Assembly (NCBI GenBank): GCA_964343305.1
Contig: CAYFJO010000335.1
Coordinates: 1-11,992, forward strand
From: CAYFJO01 sp964343305
GTDB taxonomy: Bacteria > Planctomycetota > Planctomycetia > Pirellulales > Pirellulaceae
Direction of reading: 5' to 3'
Length of the DNA: 11,992 nucleotides
Below the pieces are notes generated by a model. It did no database searches and was not told the origin of the DNA. It saw only the letters and a program-made list of their open reading frames with translations. Shown one piece after another: positions 1-6,444 of the stretch. Position numbers and translations under genes: made by a program. Positions within the stretch are counted from its first letter, which is position 1; the number at the start of each line of letters is the position of its first letter.

Positions 1-358
1 GTCCAATCGTCTTTCCGATGCTGCGATCCTGTGTCTCCTCGATACTGCCCACCAAGCTGAAACTACTGCCGCACGACGGGCAACTGATTTCTTCCAGCGG
101 CGCATCGTCCAACAGCTCGATCGGATTGTGGCAATGCGGACAACTCACCTGAAGCGCCCGCGCCGCCACATCTCGCAGTGGATCGACCAGTTCTTTAATT
201 CCATCGCGGTCACGGAAGAACTCGGTTAGCTTCTCGGCCAAGTGTGGATGTTTGGCCAACAATTGCTCGCGATTGATCGGCTGGCCCGCTTCTTCGGCGC
301 GGATGACTTCGGCCAACACTTCGTCGAGGTTTTGGTCGTTGGGTTCGTTTGTTGACAT
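1..358 (-). CDS. Ser/Thr protein kinase, N-terminal zinc-ribbon part (partial, runs off left edge)
   Basis: Only the first 119 codons are in the window. The ATG is the complement of 356-358 and the frame stays open to base 1. The product begins MSTNEPNDQNLDEVLAEVI. A helical stretch follows (about 10-70, with REQLLAKHPHLAEKL), then CPHC at 73-76 and CPSC at 93-96, a CxxC-16-CxxC zinc ribbon. The last visible residues are RSIGKTIG. From family knowledge, planctomycete kinases often have this layout, with 'GHFELxxxxGxGxFGxV' of the kinase P-loop coming right after. No catalytic kinase motif is inside the window, so the call rests on the N-terminal pattern and on the neighbours. It lies downstream of the WD40 gene and the sigma factor gene on the same strand, a pairing common in planctomycete signalling loci. 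The palindromic repeat at 366-431 separates it from WD40. Alternative: another zinc-ribbon signalling protein. Confidence 0.72.
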   Translation of the reverse strand, partial: MSTNEPNDQNLDEVLAEVIRAEEAGQPINREQLLAKHPHLAEKLTEFFRDRDGIKELVDPLRDVAARALQVSCPHCHNPIELLDDAPLEEISCPSCGSSFSLVGSIEETQDRSIGKTIG

Positions 359-365
359 AAAACTT

Positions 366-431
366 GTAGGACGGATTTGTAATCCGTCTCATCATTGGTT
401 TGATATTGGACGGATTCAAAATCCATCCTAC
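366..431. repeat. Nested palindromic intergenic repeat (REP/BIME-like)
   Basis: A near-perfect hairpin, GACGGATT-TGT-AATCCGTC-like (370-377 with 381-388), is followed by a second imperfect one, GGACGGATT-CAA-AATCCATCC (408-428). The whole unit is bounded by outer arms GTAGGACGGATT (366-377) and AATCCATCCTAC (420-431), which match 11 of 12 when reverse-complemented. It fills most of the gap between WD40 and the kinase gene. From general knowledge, similar GGACGGATT palindromes are scattered in planctomycete genomes. That this is a REP/BIME-type element mobilised by a RAYT transposase is inference; no transposase is in the window. Transcribed, it could fold and affect mRNA stability between the two genes. 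Confidence 0.7.
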
Positions 432-439
432 GTTGTTGG

Positions 440-1510
440 TCAATTCGAATCACTGGATGACGATGTCGTCCACTCCCAGACTTTCACCGTACCGTCTCGG
501 CTGGCTGAGGCGAGGTGCTTGCCGTTGGAGTGGAAAGCGACGCTCAAGATTGTGCTTTGGTGGCCGTTCAATTTGAACAATTCGTGGCCGTTTTGCGCGT
601 TGCGGATCGAGATTGAATGGTTGCGGTCGGCGGTGGCCAACAGTTTTCCGTCAGCGCTGAACGCAACGGTGTACGGGTTTTGTCGCGCAAGCGAGTAAAG
701 CTCTTTGCCCGTGCCGACGTCCCATACCTTGACGTGCGACATGTTCGTCGCGGCCAGCTTCGATCCCAACGGTGCATAGGTGGCTGTGTAGACCGGCGCC
801 TTTTCCATGTCGAACGAGGCGACTTCGTCCCACTTTTCGGTATCCCAGATTCTGACGACAGGTTCCAAACGGCTGCACGTTGCCAGTCGTTTTCCATCCG
901 CGCGAAATGACACGCTGCAGTACCAACCGCGCTTCTGGGAAGTCAGCTCGCCGATTTGTTGCCACTTTTTCGTTTCCCACAGCGTGGCACCTTTCATCGT
1001 GCCTACGATCATCACGTGTCCAGATGGGCTAAAGTCACATCGTGTGTGACCGCCGCGACCAAGGGCGCAGACTTCTTTTCCGGTCGCCCGATCCAACACC
1101 CTGACTCCCATGCGGCCCGTCACCATCAGGTGTTTTCCGTCGGGCGCGAATCGAGCGCTGATGATGTCACTCGGCATGTTCACCCGGCGAATCGGCTTGC
1201 CCGTCGTCGCATCGAGAATCAACAGCTCCTTGCGATTCGCCGCCGTCGCCAGTTGCCCTCCATCCTGGCTGTAATTCACGGTGAAATAACTGACTTTTCC
1301 GACGTCAATCGAGAACATCGGCCGATCGACTTCATCAGGTTTGGACTTGTGCTCGTCGGCTTTTTCTTCTTCGGCAGGTTGTGAATCCGGCAAGACAAGT
1401 TTTGGGACAACGGATTCTACCAGCACAGCGGATGATGTGTCACCGATCGAGTTGCGAACCAAACAGAAAACAACCAAGGACATTGTCAGGCCAGCGAGAG
1501 GTCGTTTCAT
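440..1510 (-). CDS. Exported WD40-repeat beta-propeller protein
   Basis: A 356-aa protein with an N-terminal hydrophobic segment (about residues 5-18, MKRPLAGLTMSLVVFCLV) that looks like a signal peptide or membrane anchor. A charged linker follows (about 45-63, rich in E, K and D). From about 65 to 347 there are seven WD40-like repeats, roughly 70-110, 111-150, 151-190, 192-233, 235-273, 275-314 and 315-347. Typical ends such as VRIWDTEKW, VKVWDVGTG and VKVWEW, and turns such as SPSG and SADGK, support this. Seven repeats make one closed propeller, a protein-binding scaffold with no enzymatic motif. The ATG has GGAG 9 nt upstream, and this SD overlaps the stop of the sigma gene 6 nt away, so translation is probably coupled. 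The partner is unknown. The place between a sigma factor and a kinase suggests a signal-transfer or sensing role outside the cytoplasm (inference). Confidence 0.88.
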   Translation of the reverse strand: MKRPLAGLTMSLVVFCLVRNSIGDTSSAVLVESVVPKLVLPDSQPAEEEKADEHKSKPDEVDRPMFSIDVGKVSYFTVNYSQDGGQLATAANRKELLILDATTGKPIRRVNMPSDIISARFAPDGKHLMVTGRMGVRVLDRATGKEVCALGRGGHTRCDFSPSGHVMIVGTMKGATLWETKKWQQIGELTSQKRGWYCSVSFRADGKRLATCSRLEPVVRIWDTEKWDEVASFDMEKAPVYTATYAPLGSKLAATNMSHVKVWDVGTGKELYSLARQNPYTVAFSADGKLLATADRNHSISIRNAQNGHELFKLNGHQSTILSVAFHSNGKHLASASRDGTVKVWEWTTSSSSDSN

Positions 1511-1516
1511 TGTTCT

Positions 1517-2083
1517 TTACTCCGTGTTTTCGAGCATCTTGTGCAACTGTTTGATGCCGCGATACAACAAACCCGCCACGGCTGGCTCGGTTCGCTGCAT
1601 CTGTGCGGCGACCTCGGCCAGTTTGAGACCCTGAAGGTGATGCAGAATCACAGCCTCTTGTTGAGCGGCTGGCAACTTCGCGATGGCGTCAGCCAAACTG
1701 AGCAGTTCTTCCTTTTTCGCCACAAATTGACTGGGCGAGGTTTGCGAACCGGCCAGCCAACTTTCCGCTCGACAGAACGAATCGTCGATTGCCGCGTCCA
1801 GTGGTCGCTGTCGTGAAACGTCGCGTTTGGCGCGGCCTTGATGGCGAATGGCGTCGGCGAGATTATTGGCCAGGATCTGCTTGAGCCAGGCACCAAGTTG
1901 TGCTTCGCTAGTGCCGCGGAATTGATCTCGTCTGGCGTGAGCGTCCAGCAACGTTTGTTGCACGAGGTCCGAGGCTTCGATGTTGTTGCCCGCGTGTGGC
2001 TTCAGATGGGCGCGCGCAAGAAGATAAAGAAACGATCGGTATCGCTGGAGCGAAGGCGCGTCTGTATCGACCGGCTGGGTCAT
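1517..2083 (-). CDS. ECF-family RNA polymerase sigma factor
   Basis: A sigma-70 family protein of 188 aa from the chosen start. Numbering from the upstream ATG at 2113, region 2 covers about 25-92 (with DLVQQTLLDAHARRDQF and the W-L-KQI-N-L-D segment) and region 4 about 146-192 (LPAAQQEAVILHH, then the helix-turn-helix AEVAAQMQRTEPAVAGLLYR). There is no region 1.1 or 3, as is usual for ECF factors. Two starts are possible. The ATG at 2113 overlaps the redoxin stop (TAATG) but has no visible Shine-Dalgarno sequence. The ATG at 2083 has GAGG with an 8-nt spacer and is preferred. The gene sits between redoxin and WD40. No classical anti-sigma gene is adjacent, so the WD40 protein or the kinase may control it (inference; planctomycete ECF factors are known to be linked to Ser/Thr kinases). 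Confidence 0.9.
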   Translation of the reverse strand: MTQPVDTDAPSLQRYRSFLYLLARAHLKPHAGNNIEASDLVQQTLLDAHARRDQFRGTSEAQLGAWLKQILANNLADAIRHQGRAKRDVSRQRPLDAAIDDSFCRAESWLAGSQTSPSQFVAKKEELLSLADAIAKLPAAQQEAVILHHLQGLKLAEVAAQMQRTEPAVAGLLYRGIKQLHKMLENTE

Positions 2084-2112
2084 CAAAAAAACCTCGACAC
2101 GATCCGTGGTCA

Positions 2113-2838
2113 TTATGGCAAAACAAAATCACCAACGCGAATCTTCGTGTTGTGGCGACTTCCGAAGTTTTCTTCAACTTCGGAAGTTGGCGAGTCCGGC
2201 TGGATCGTCTTTCGCTGCGACCGTTGCTTGATAAACTCCAAGACGTCTTCGCAATCCTTGACAGGCGAGACACGCGTGTTCTTGTGTATGATCGTGCCGT
2301 CTCGGCCGATGATAAACGTCCATCGGCGATGGGTGACGCCTCGATGAGCTTTCACAGCCTTGCCAAATGAATCTCTTTTTGTCCGACCGTCCATGTCCGT
2401 GATGGGTGTGGAAGAGCCTTTGCGAAGGGGCACGCCGAACTTACTCGCGATCGCGCCATGGCTGTCGGACAACAGCGTGTAGCTGAAGCCATGGATTTTT
2501 TTGAACAGGCGATGCGTTTCCGGGCTGTCCCCGCTGATACCGATGACCTGGACGTTGTATCTGGTCAATTCCTCGATTTGCTTCTGGTACTTTTGTGCCT
2601 GCCGAATTGAACAGAATTTGAAATCACCCGGCGAGAAGTAAACGACGATGGGCGTCATGCCAACGTGGTGGGTCGAATTCCACACATGGCCTTCGTCGTC
2701 AACCGATTTAAAAACGGGAGCCCGATCGCCGACTTTGAGTTGGGTAACCGCGTCATCCGCGCCGCTTGGAGTGATAGAAGACACGAAAAGACATGAAAAC
2801 GCCAGTATCGGCAGTATTGATTTGGACAGCGTCGACAT
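2113..2838 (-). CDS. Exported AhpC/TSA (Bcp-like) redoxin with non-canonical active site
   Basis: A 241-aa protein; residue numbers below count from the GTG at 2841, so subtract one for the ATG start. A signal peptide (about 6-28, LPILAFSCLFVSS..PSGA) is followed by a thioredoxin-fold redoxin domain (about 33-206): KVGDRAPVF, PIVVYFSPGDFKFCSIRQ, VIGISGDSPETH, FSYTLLSDSHG, FGVP and RWTFIIGRDGTI. The peroxidatic Cys is C77, but peroxiredoxins normally show PxxxTxxC; here P71 and C77 are one residue too close and the Thr is absent. A second possible redox Cys is C197. Residues after about 207 are outside the domain and coincide with a hairpin-forming DNA stretch. The ATG at 2838 has GGGGAG six nt upstream, while the GTG at 2841 is too close to it. 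It is the first gene of the unit leading to the sigma factor and could sense or remove peroxide in the periplasm (inference). Confidence 0.85.
   Translation of the reverse strand: MSTLSKSILPILAFSCLFVSSITPSGADDAVTQLKVGDRAPVFKSVDDEGHVWNSTHHVGMTPIVVYFSPGDFKFCSIRQAQKYQKQIEELTRYNVQVIGISGDSPETHRLFKKIHGFSYTLLSDSHGAIASKFGVPLRKGSSTPITDMDGRTKRDSFGKAVKAHRGVTHRRWTFIIGRDGTIIHKNTRVSPVKDCEDVLEFIKQRSQRKTIQPDSPTSEVEENFGSRHNTKIRVGDFVLP
2158..2187. repeat. Perfect 12-bp hairpin inside the 3' end of the redoxin gene
   Basis: ACTTCCGAAGTT (2158-2169) and AACTTCGGAAGT (2176-2187) are perfect inverted repeats around a 6-nt loop. In minus-strand RNA the hairpin forms about 45-75 nt before the redoxin stop and about 75 nt before the preferred sigma start. 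No U-run follows it, so it is not a classical intrinsic terminator. It may be an mRNA processing or attenuation structure, or a dispersed repeat that has extended the reading frame. Confidence 0.65.
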
Positions 2839-3139
2839 CACTTTCTCCCCTGAATTGCGTGAATTGGATTGGCCTCTAACAACCTAAGACGACATTCATA
2901 ACCAGGGACAGCGCGGGAAATCGCGGTTTTTTGCGGAGTTTTCGCGACTCGGCACGCAAGCCGATCCACGCGACGGTCAATCGTTGCGGTTGTCGCAAGT
3001 CGTTTGATCGTCAAAGACTACGCGCCGTAACAGATTTCCGCGCTGTCGAGTCAGTTTTCTTGTCGCCAGCCGGTGTGCTCCAATTACGCTCGAAACAGGG
3101 CCTAGTCCTTTCTTTCTTTTCTTTGGCAGGGAATTTGTA
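2839..3139. promoter_or_regulatory. Divergent intergenic region between the redoxin unit and the biosynthetic operon
   Basis: About 300 bp separate the outward-facing starts of the redoxin (minus) and the flavin monooxygenase (plus), so promoters for both units are expected here. I see no convincing -35/-10 pair. Visible signals are the SD of the redoxin (GGGGAG, complement of about 2845-2850), a small TTGCG-GTTGT-CGCAA palindrome at 2984-2998, a pyrimidine-rich tract (about 3107-3124) and the SD-like GGCAGGG (3125-3131) before the ATG at 3140. A small TTG-initiated frame (2931-3140) exists, but its composition gives no support for a real gene. Confidence 0.5.
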
Positions 3140-4198
3140 ATGAGCATGGCCATTCAGCCCTTCGTTGCACCGTCGTCGAAGTGTCGATTTGACTCGACGT
3201 CGTTCACAGTCTTTTCCACTTGTCCGCAGTCACGCGAGGCCGATCCGAATCAATACTTGCAAGACGTTGCGCGGGTCGCTCGGTGGAGTGACGAAATTGG
3301 CTGCAGCGGCATTTTGATTTACACCGACAACGGGCTGGTCGATCCGTGGCTGGTGAGTCAGACGGTTCTGCGAAACACGCGGCAACTTTGCCCGCTGATC
3401 GCCGTGCAGCCGATCTATGTGCATCCCTACATGGTCGCCAAAAAAGTGGCATCGCTTGGTTTTTTGCACGGTCGACGAGTCTGTTTGAACATGCTGGCCG
3501 GCGGTTTCAAAAATGATTTGATCGCGCTGGGCGACGACACGCCGCACGACGATCGCTACGTTCGAACGACCGAATACACGTGGATCATCAAGCAACTATT
3601 AGAAAGCGACACAGGTGTTACGTTCAACGGCAAGTATTACAACATCGAAAACCTCAAGCTCACACCGCGACTGCCCGACGAATTGCAACCGGGCATTTTC
3701 CTGTCCGGCTCATCACCGGCTGGCATGGCCGCCGCCGTTGAACTCGGCGCGACCGCGGTGAAGTATCCCCATCCGTCGGGCGAAGAAACCAGCGTCGGCC
3801 CGGACGACGCCCAACAGTGCATTCGCGTCGGCATTGTCGCTCGCGAAGACAGCGATGAAGCGTGGGGTGTGGCACACGAGCGATTTCCCGAAGATCGCAA
3901 AGGCCAAATGATGCACCAGCTTGCCATGAAAATGTCCGATTCACATTGGCACAGGCAGCTCTCCGCCAAAGCCGAATCGTGTGAAGAAGAGAGCCCCTAT
4001 TGGCTTCATCCATTCCAGAACTACAAGACGTTTTGTCCGTACCTGGTCGGCAGCTACGAGCGCGTGGCGATGGAAATCGCGTCGTACACGCGATTGGGCC
4101 ACCGCACGTTCATCCTCGACATCCCGCCCAGCGAAGAAGAACTGAGTCACATCGGCATCGTTTTCAATCGGGCGCAGGAGTTGGTAAGCAATGACTGA
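3140..4198 (+). CDS. LLM-class flavin-dependent monooxygenase (SsuD-like)
   Basis: A 352-aa protein of the bacterial luciferase-like (LLM) superfamily, close in pattern to FMNH2-dependent alkanesulfonate monooxygenase SsuD. Matching stretches are GCSGILIYTDNGLVDPW (54-70), a strand/helix with PIYVHPYMVAKKVASL (91-106), LNMLAGGFKNDL (116-127, the flavin-side N-x-x-x-GG motif), HDDRY (136-140), FLSGSSPAG (187-195, like SsuD YFGGSS) and the C-terminal helix/strand YLVGSYERVAMEIASY with LGHRTFIL. Such enzymes use reduced FMN from a separate reductase, which is not seen here. The substrate cannot be read from the sequence. Its 8-nt overlap with the adenylation gene argues that it acts on the amino acid or on the carrier-bound intermediate rather than on a sulfonate (inference). 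The SD GGCAGGG lies 8 nt before the ATG. Confidence 0.87.
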   Translation: MSMAIQPFVAPSSKCRFDSTSFTVFSTCPQSREADPNQYLQDVARVARWSDEIGCSGILIYTDNGLVDPWLVSQTVLRNTRQLCPLIAVQPIYVHPYMVAKKVASLGFLHGRRVCLNMLAGGFKNDLIALGDDTPHDDRYVRTTEYTWIIKQLLESDTGVTFNGKYYNIENLKLTPRLPDELQPGIFLSGSSPAGMAAAVELGATAVKYPHPSGEETSVGPDDAQQCIRVGIVAREDSDEAWGVAHERFPEDRKGQMMHQLAMKMSDSHWHRQLSAKAESCEEESPYWLHPFQNYKTFCPYLVGSYERVAMEIASYTRLGHRTFILDIPPSEEELSHIGIVFNRAQELVSND

Positions 4199-5780
4199 GC
4201 TTTTGCATCAATACGCTACACAGCAAGCCGACCGTCGGCCGGACGCAGCGGCGATCGTGATGGGCGACGAGCGGCTGACTTACAGCCAACTTGAAACAGC
4301 CAGCAACCAACTCGCGCGTCTATTAAACGACGCCGGTTGCGAGGCGGGAGATCGTGTTTGTTTGTTCATGCCCAAGTGTCCTGACGCGGTCGTGGCGATG
4401 CACGCCGTGATGAAAGCCGGTTGCGCTTATGTGCCCATCGACCTGGCCAGCCCCGCGTCGAGAGCGGCCAAAATCGTCGAGTCGTGCGAGCCGCGGTTGG
4501 CGATCGTTCATCGATCGGCGGTGAAGCTCTTAGACGGCATCCTCGCCGATTGCGACCAGCAATTGGTCGTTGGCACGTTGGAAGCAGATACACTCGCGGG
4601 CGAACACTTTGCCAGTCAATTCAATCGCGCGGACATTGAGTGTTTCTCGGCCGAACCGCTCGACCATCGCGCCACGCCCGACAGCGCGGCACACATTTTG
4701 TTCACGTCCGGATCGACCGGCACATCCAAAGGTGTCGTCATCAAGCACGCGAACGTGACAGCTTTCGTCGATTGGGGCCGCGAATATTTTGACGTCAAAC
4801 CTGCCGAGTGCGTCAGTTGCCATTCGCCGCTGCATTTTGATCTGTCGACGTATGACATTTACGGCGGATTGTCGGCCGGCGCGGAAGTTCATCTCGTGCC
4901 AACCGCGTTGAACCTCGTCGCCGCACGAATGGCCGATTTTATTCGCGATTCGGAGCTGACCCAGTGGTTCAGTGTGCCGTCGATTTTGACTTACATGGCC
5001 AAGTTCGACGTCGTCCGCCAAGGCGACTTTCCGGCGCTCAAGCGACTGATGTGGTGTGGCGAAGTGCTGCCGACGCCGACGCTCATCTACTGGATGCAGC
5101 GACTGCCGCACGTCGAGTTCACGAATCTATACGGCCCGACCGAAGCGACGATCGCCAGCAGTTATTACACCGTGCCTGAGTGTCCGCCCGACGGTTGCGA
5201 CGAGATTCCCATCGGCGTCGGCTGTGACGGCGAAGAACTACTGGTGCTCGACAACGAACTCAAACCGTTGGCCGCGGGCAAAGTTGGCGACTTGTACATT
5301 CGTGGCGTGGGACTGAGTCCGGGCTATTGGCGCGATCAAGAAAAAACCGACTCAGTGTTTCTGCCAAATCCGCAATTGGCCCACGACCGGATTTACAAGA
5401 CCGGAGATCTGGCCCGACTCGGCGACGACGGCTTGGTCTATTTCCTCGGTCGCGCTGACACACAGATTAAGAGCCGTGGCTATCGCATCGAACTTGGCGA
5501 AATTGAAACGGCTTTCAATGCCATCGGCTGCCTGCGCGACTGTGCCGTTGTCGGTGTGGAAACCGGCGGCTTTGAAGGAACGGCGATTTGTTGTGCCTAC
5601 GTTCCGGAATCTGATGCGGAGATTACTCCGTCGAATCTGCGCCAAAAGGTCTCACAAAACCTGCCCAATTACATGTTGCCGTCGCGTTGGAAGGTTTTCG
5701 ACACGCTGCCCAAAAACGCCAACGGAAAAATCGACCGTCGAGCGTTGAAGGAGATGTTTGAACAAGATGCGGCTGCTTGA
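4191..5780 (+). CDS. Stand-alone amino-acid adenylation enzyme (NRPS A domain)
   Basis: A 529-aa protein that is one complete adenylation domain with nothing fused to it. Core motifs in order: A2 KAGCAYVPIDL (75-85), A3 LFTSGSTGTSKG (170-181), A4 HFDLSTYDIY (215-224), A5 NLYGPTEAT (312-320), A6 GDLYIRGVGLSPGYW (366-380), A7 YKTGDLARL (402-410), A8 RADTQIKSRGYRIELGE (421-437) and A10 NANGKIDR (509-516) with catalytic K513. Asp217 occupies the place that binds an alpha-amino group, so the substrate should be an amino acid rather than a fatty or aryl acid. A hand-aligned pocket reads D-L-Y-I-M-C-L-I-A-K, mainly hydrophobic. It shares D, L, Y, L, I and K with the cysteine code but is no firm match. 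The likely partner is the free carrier protein at 6445. It overlaps the preceding gene by 8 nt and the following one by 14 nt. Confidence 0.93.
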   Translation: MTELLHQYATQQADRRPDAAAIVMGDERLTYSQLETASNQLARLLNDAGCEAGDRVCLFMPKCPDAVVAMHAVMKAGCAYVPIDLASPASRAAKIVESCEPRLAIVHRSAVKLLDGILADCDQQLVVGTLEADTLAGEHFASQFNRADIECFSAEPLDHRATPDSAAHILFTSGSTGTSKGVVIKHANVTAFVDWGREYFDVKPAECVSCHSPLHFDLSTYDIYGGLSAGAEVHLVPTALNLVAARMADFIRDSELTQWFSVPSILTYMAKFDVVRQGDFPALKRLMWCGEVLPTPTLIYWMQRLPHVEFTNLYGPTEATIASSYYTVPECPPDGCDEIPIGVGCDGEELLVLDNELKPLAAGKVGDLYIRGVGLSPGYWRDQEKTDSVFLPNPQLAHDRIYKTGDLARLGDDGLVYFLGRADTQIKSRGYRIELGEIETAFNAIGCLRDCAVVGVETGGFEGTAICCAYVPESDAEITPSNLRQKVSQNLPNYMLPSRWKVFDTLPKNANGKIDRRALKEMFEQDAAA

Positions 5781-6312
5781 AATTGACAACTCGTGTCTGC
5801 CGACCGTCGCTGGCTGGCTTGCCAAGCCGGAGAACTATCAATGGCTACAGTTCGGCGGCGTTCAACAAGTGAGCGAGATTTCGTTGCGCATGATGGCGCA
5901 GCGCGACATTCACTGCCTACGCGTATTCACGGCCGACGACGACGAGACACCGATCGGTATCGTCGGCCTCGGCGACATTTCCACCGTCTTTTGCTCGGCC
6001 AACCTGTGGTACGTGTTGGGCAACAAAACACAAGCCGGCCACGGATACACGACGCGCGCGGTGTCAGTCATGTTGGACCACGGTTTTGGCTTGGGATTGG
6101 AAACCATCCACGCTTGGGCGGCCATCGAAAACACCGCGTCGATTCGCGTGCTGGAGAAAAACAACTTCCAACGCATCGGTACCCGCCGACGTTGTCACCA
6201 TTTGAACGGCCGGTTGGTCGATCGATATTTGTTCGATCTGTTGGCCGAAGAACACGCTCGTCTAACCGCAACGCCAGCGGCGTGCGCGCACCCCGTTGGG
6301 GATTGCGGCTAA
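5767..6312 (+). CDS. GNAT-family N-acetyltransferase (RimJ/RimL type)
   Basis: A 181-aa protein with the GNAT fold. LLEIDNSCLPTVAGWL at the N-terminus is followed by TPIGIVGLGDIS, a strand ending in LWYVLGN (81-86), the acetyl-CoA pyrophosphate loop QAGHGY (89-94, QxxGxG/A), TTRAVSVMLDHGF and motif B NTASIRVLEKNNFQRIG (122-138), typical of RimL-like enzymes acting on amino groups. The ATG at 5767 is preferred. A TTG at 5758 in the same frame is closer to AAGGAG (5748-5753) and would add three residues. The GNAT body ends near residue 165, and the last 16 or so residues (TATPAACAHPVGDCG) are read from a GC-rich hairpin cluster, so the natural end may have been replaced. In this operon it may acylate the amino acid or its carrier-bound form (inference). 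Confidence 0.87.
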   Translation: MRLLEIDNSCLPTVAGWLAKPENYQWLQFGGVQQVSEISLRMMAQRDIHCLRVFTADDDETPIGIVGLGDISTVFCSANLWYVLGNKTQAGHGYTTRAVSVMLDHGFGLGLETIHAWAAIENTASIRVLEKNNFQRIGTRRRCHHLNGRLVDRYLFDLLAEEHARLTATPAACAHPVGDCG

Positions 6313-6333
6313 CCGATGCGGCCTGTGGCCGCA
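6262..6333. repeat. Cluster of three short GC-rich hairpins at the 3' end of the GNAT gene
   Basis: Three adjacent palindromes with 3-nt loops: ACGCC-AGC-GGCGT (6271-6283), CCCC-GTT-GGGG (6291-6301) and TGCGGCC-TGT-GGCCGCA (6317-6333). A CTAACCG heptamer precedes the first and third (6262-6268 and 6309-6315). The cluster covers the last codons and stop of the GNAT and adjoins the MITE-like element. It could be a dispersed palindromic repeat or a transcript-stabilising structure. Confidence 0.6.
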
Positions 6334-6341
6334 ACCAAAAC

Positions 6342-6427
6342 GGGGTCGGGATTCTTTTTTCCCGTCGGCTAGAGCGTCTGTGTTATTTGAAAGATTTCCA
6401 CCGACAGGAAAAGAGAATCCCGACCCC
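6342..6427. mobile_element. 86-bp MITE-like element with long terminal inverted repeats
   Basis: The left arm (6342-6368, starting GGGGTCGGGATTCT) and right arm (6401-6427, ending GAATCCCGACCCC) are 27 nt each and pair at 25 of 27 positions, around a 32-nt unpaired centre (6369-6400). There is no coding potential and no clear target-site duplication. GGGGTCGGGATTC-type ends belong, in general knowledge, to dispersed palindromic elements linked to REP-associated IS200-like transposases; the link here is inference. It lies in the only wide gap of an otherwise overlapping operon. Confidence 0.75.
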
Positions 6428-6444
6428 TTCCATAGGTAACCACT

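Noticed and set aside
252..698. Plus-strand frame of 148 codons across the kinase/WD40 junction
   Set aside because: It is antisense to two well-supported genes, and its middle is the palindromic repeat read as protein.
2931..3140. Small plus-strand frame (69 codons, TTG start) ending with TAATG overlap on the monooxygenase gene
   Set aside because: No recognisable motif, rare start and no SD; it lies in the divergent promoter region. The overlap may be chance.
4530..5111. Long minus-strand frame (193 codons) inside the adenylation gene
   Set aside because: It is a shadow of a gene with complete motifs on the other strand and has no domain pattern.
6342..6427. Intrinsic terminator reading of the element before the carrier gene
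   Set aside because: The stem is long and the T-run sits inside the left arm rather than after the hairpin; a MITE-like element explains the symmetry better, though premature termination is not excluded.
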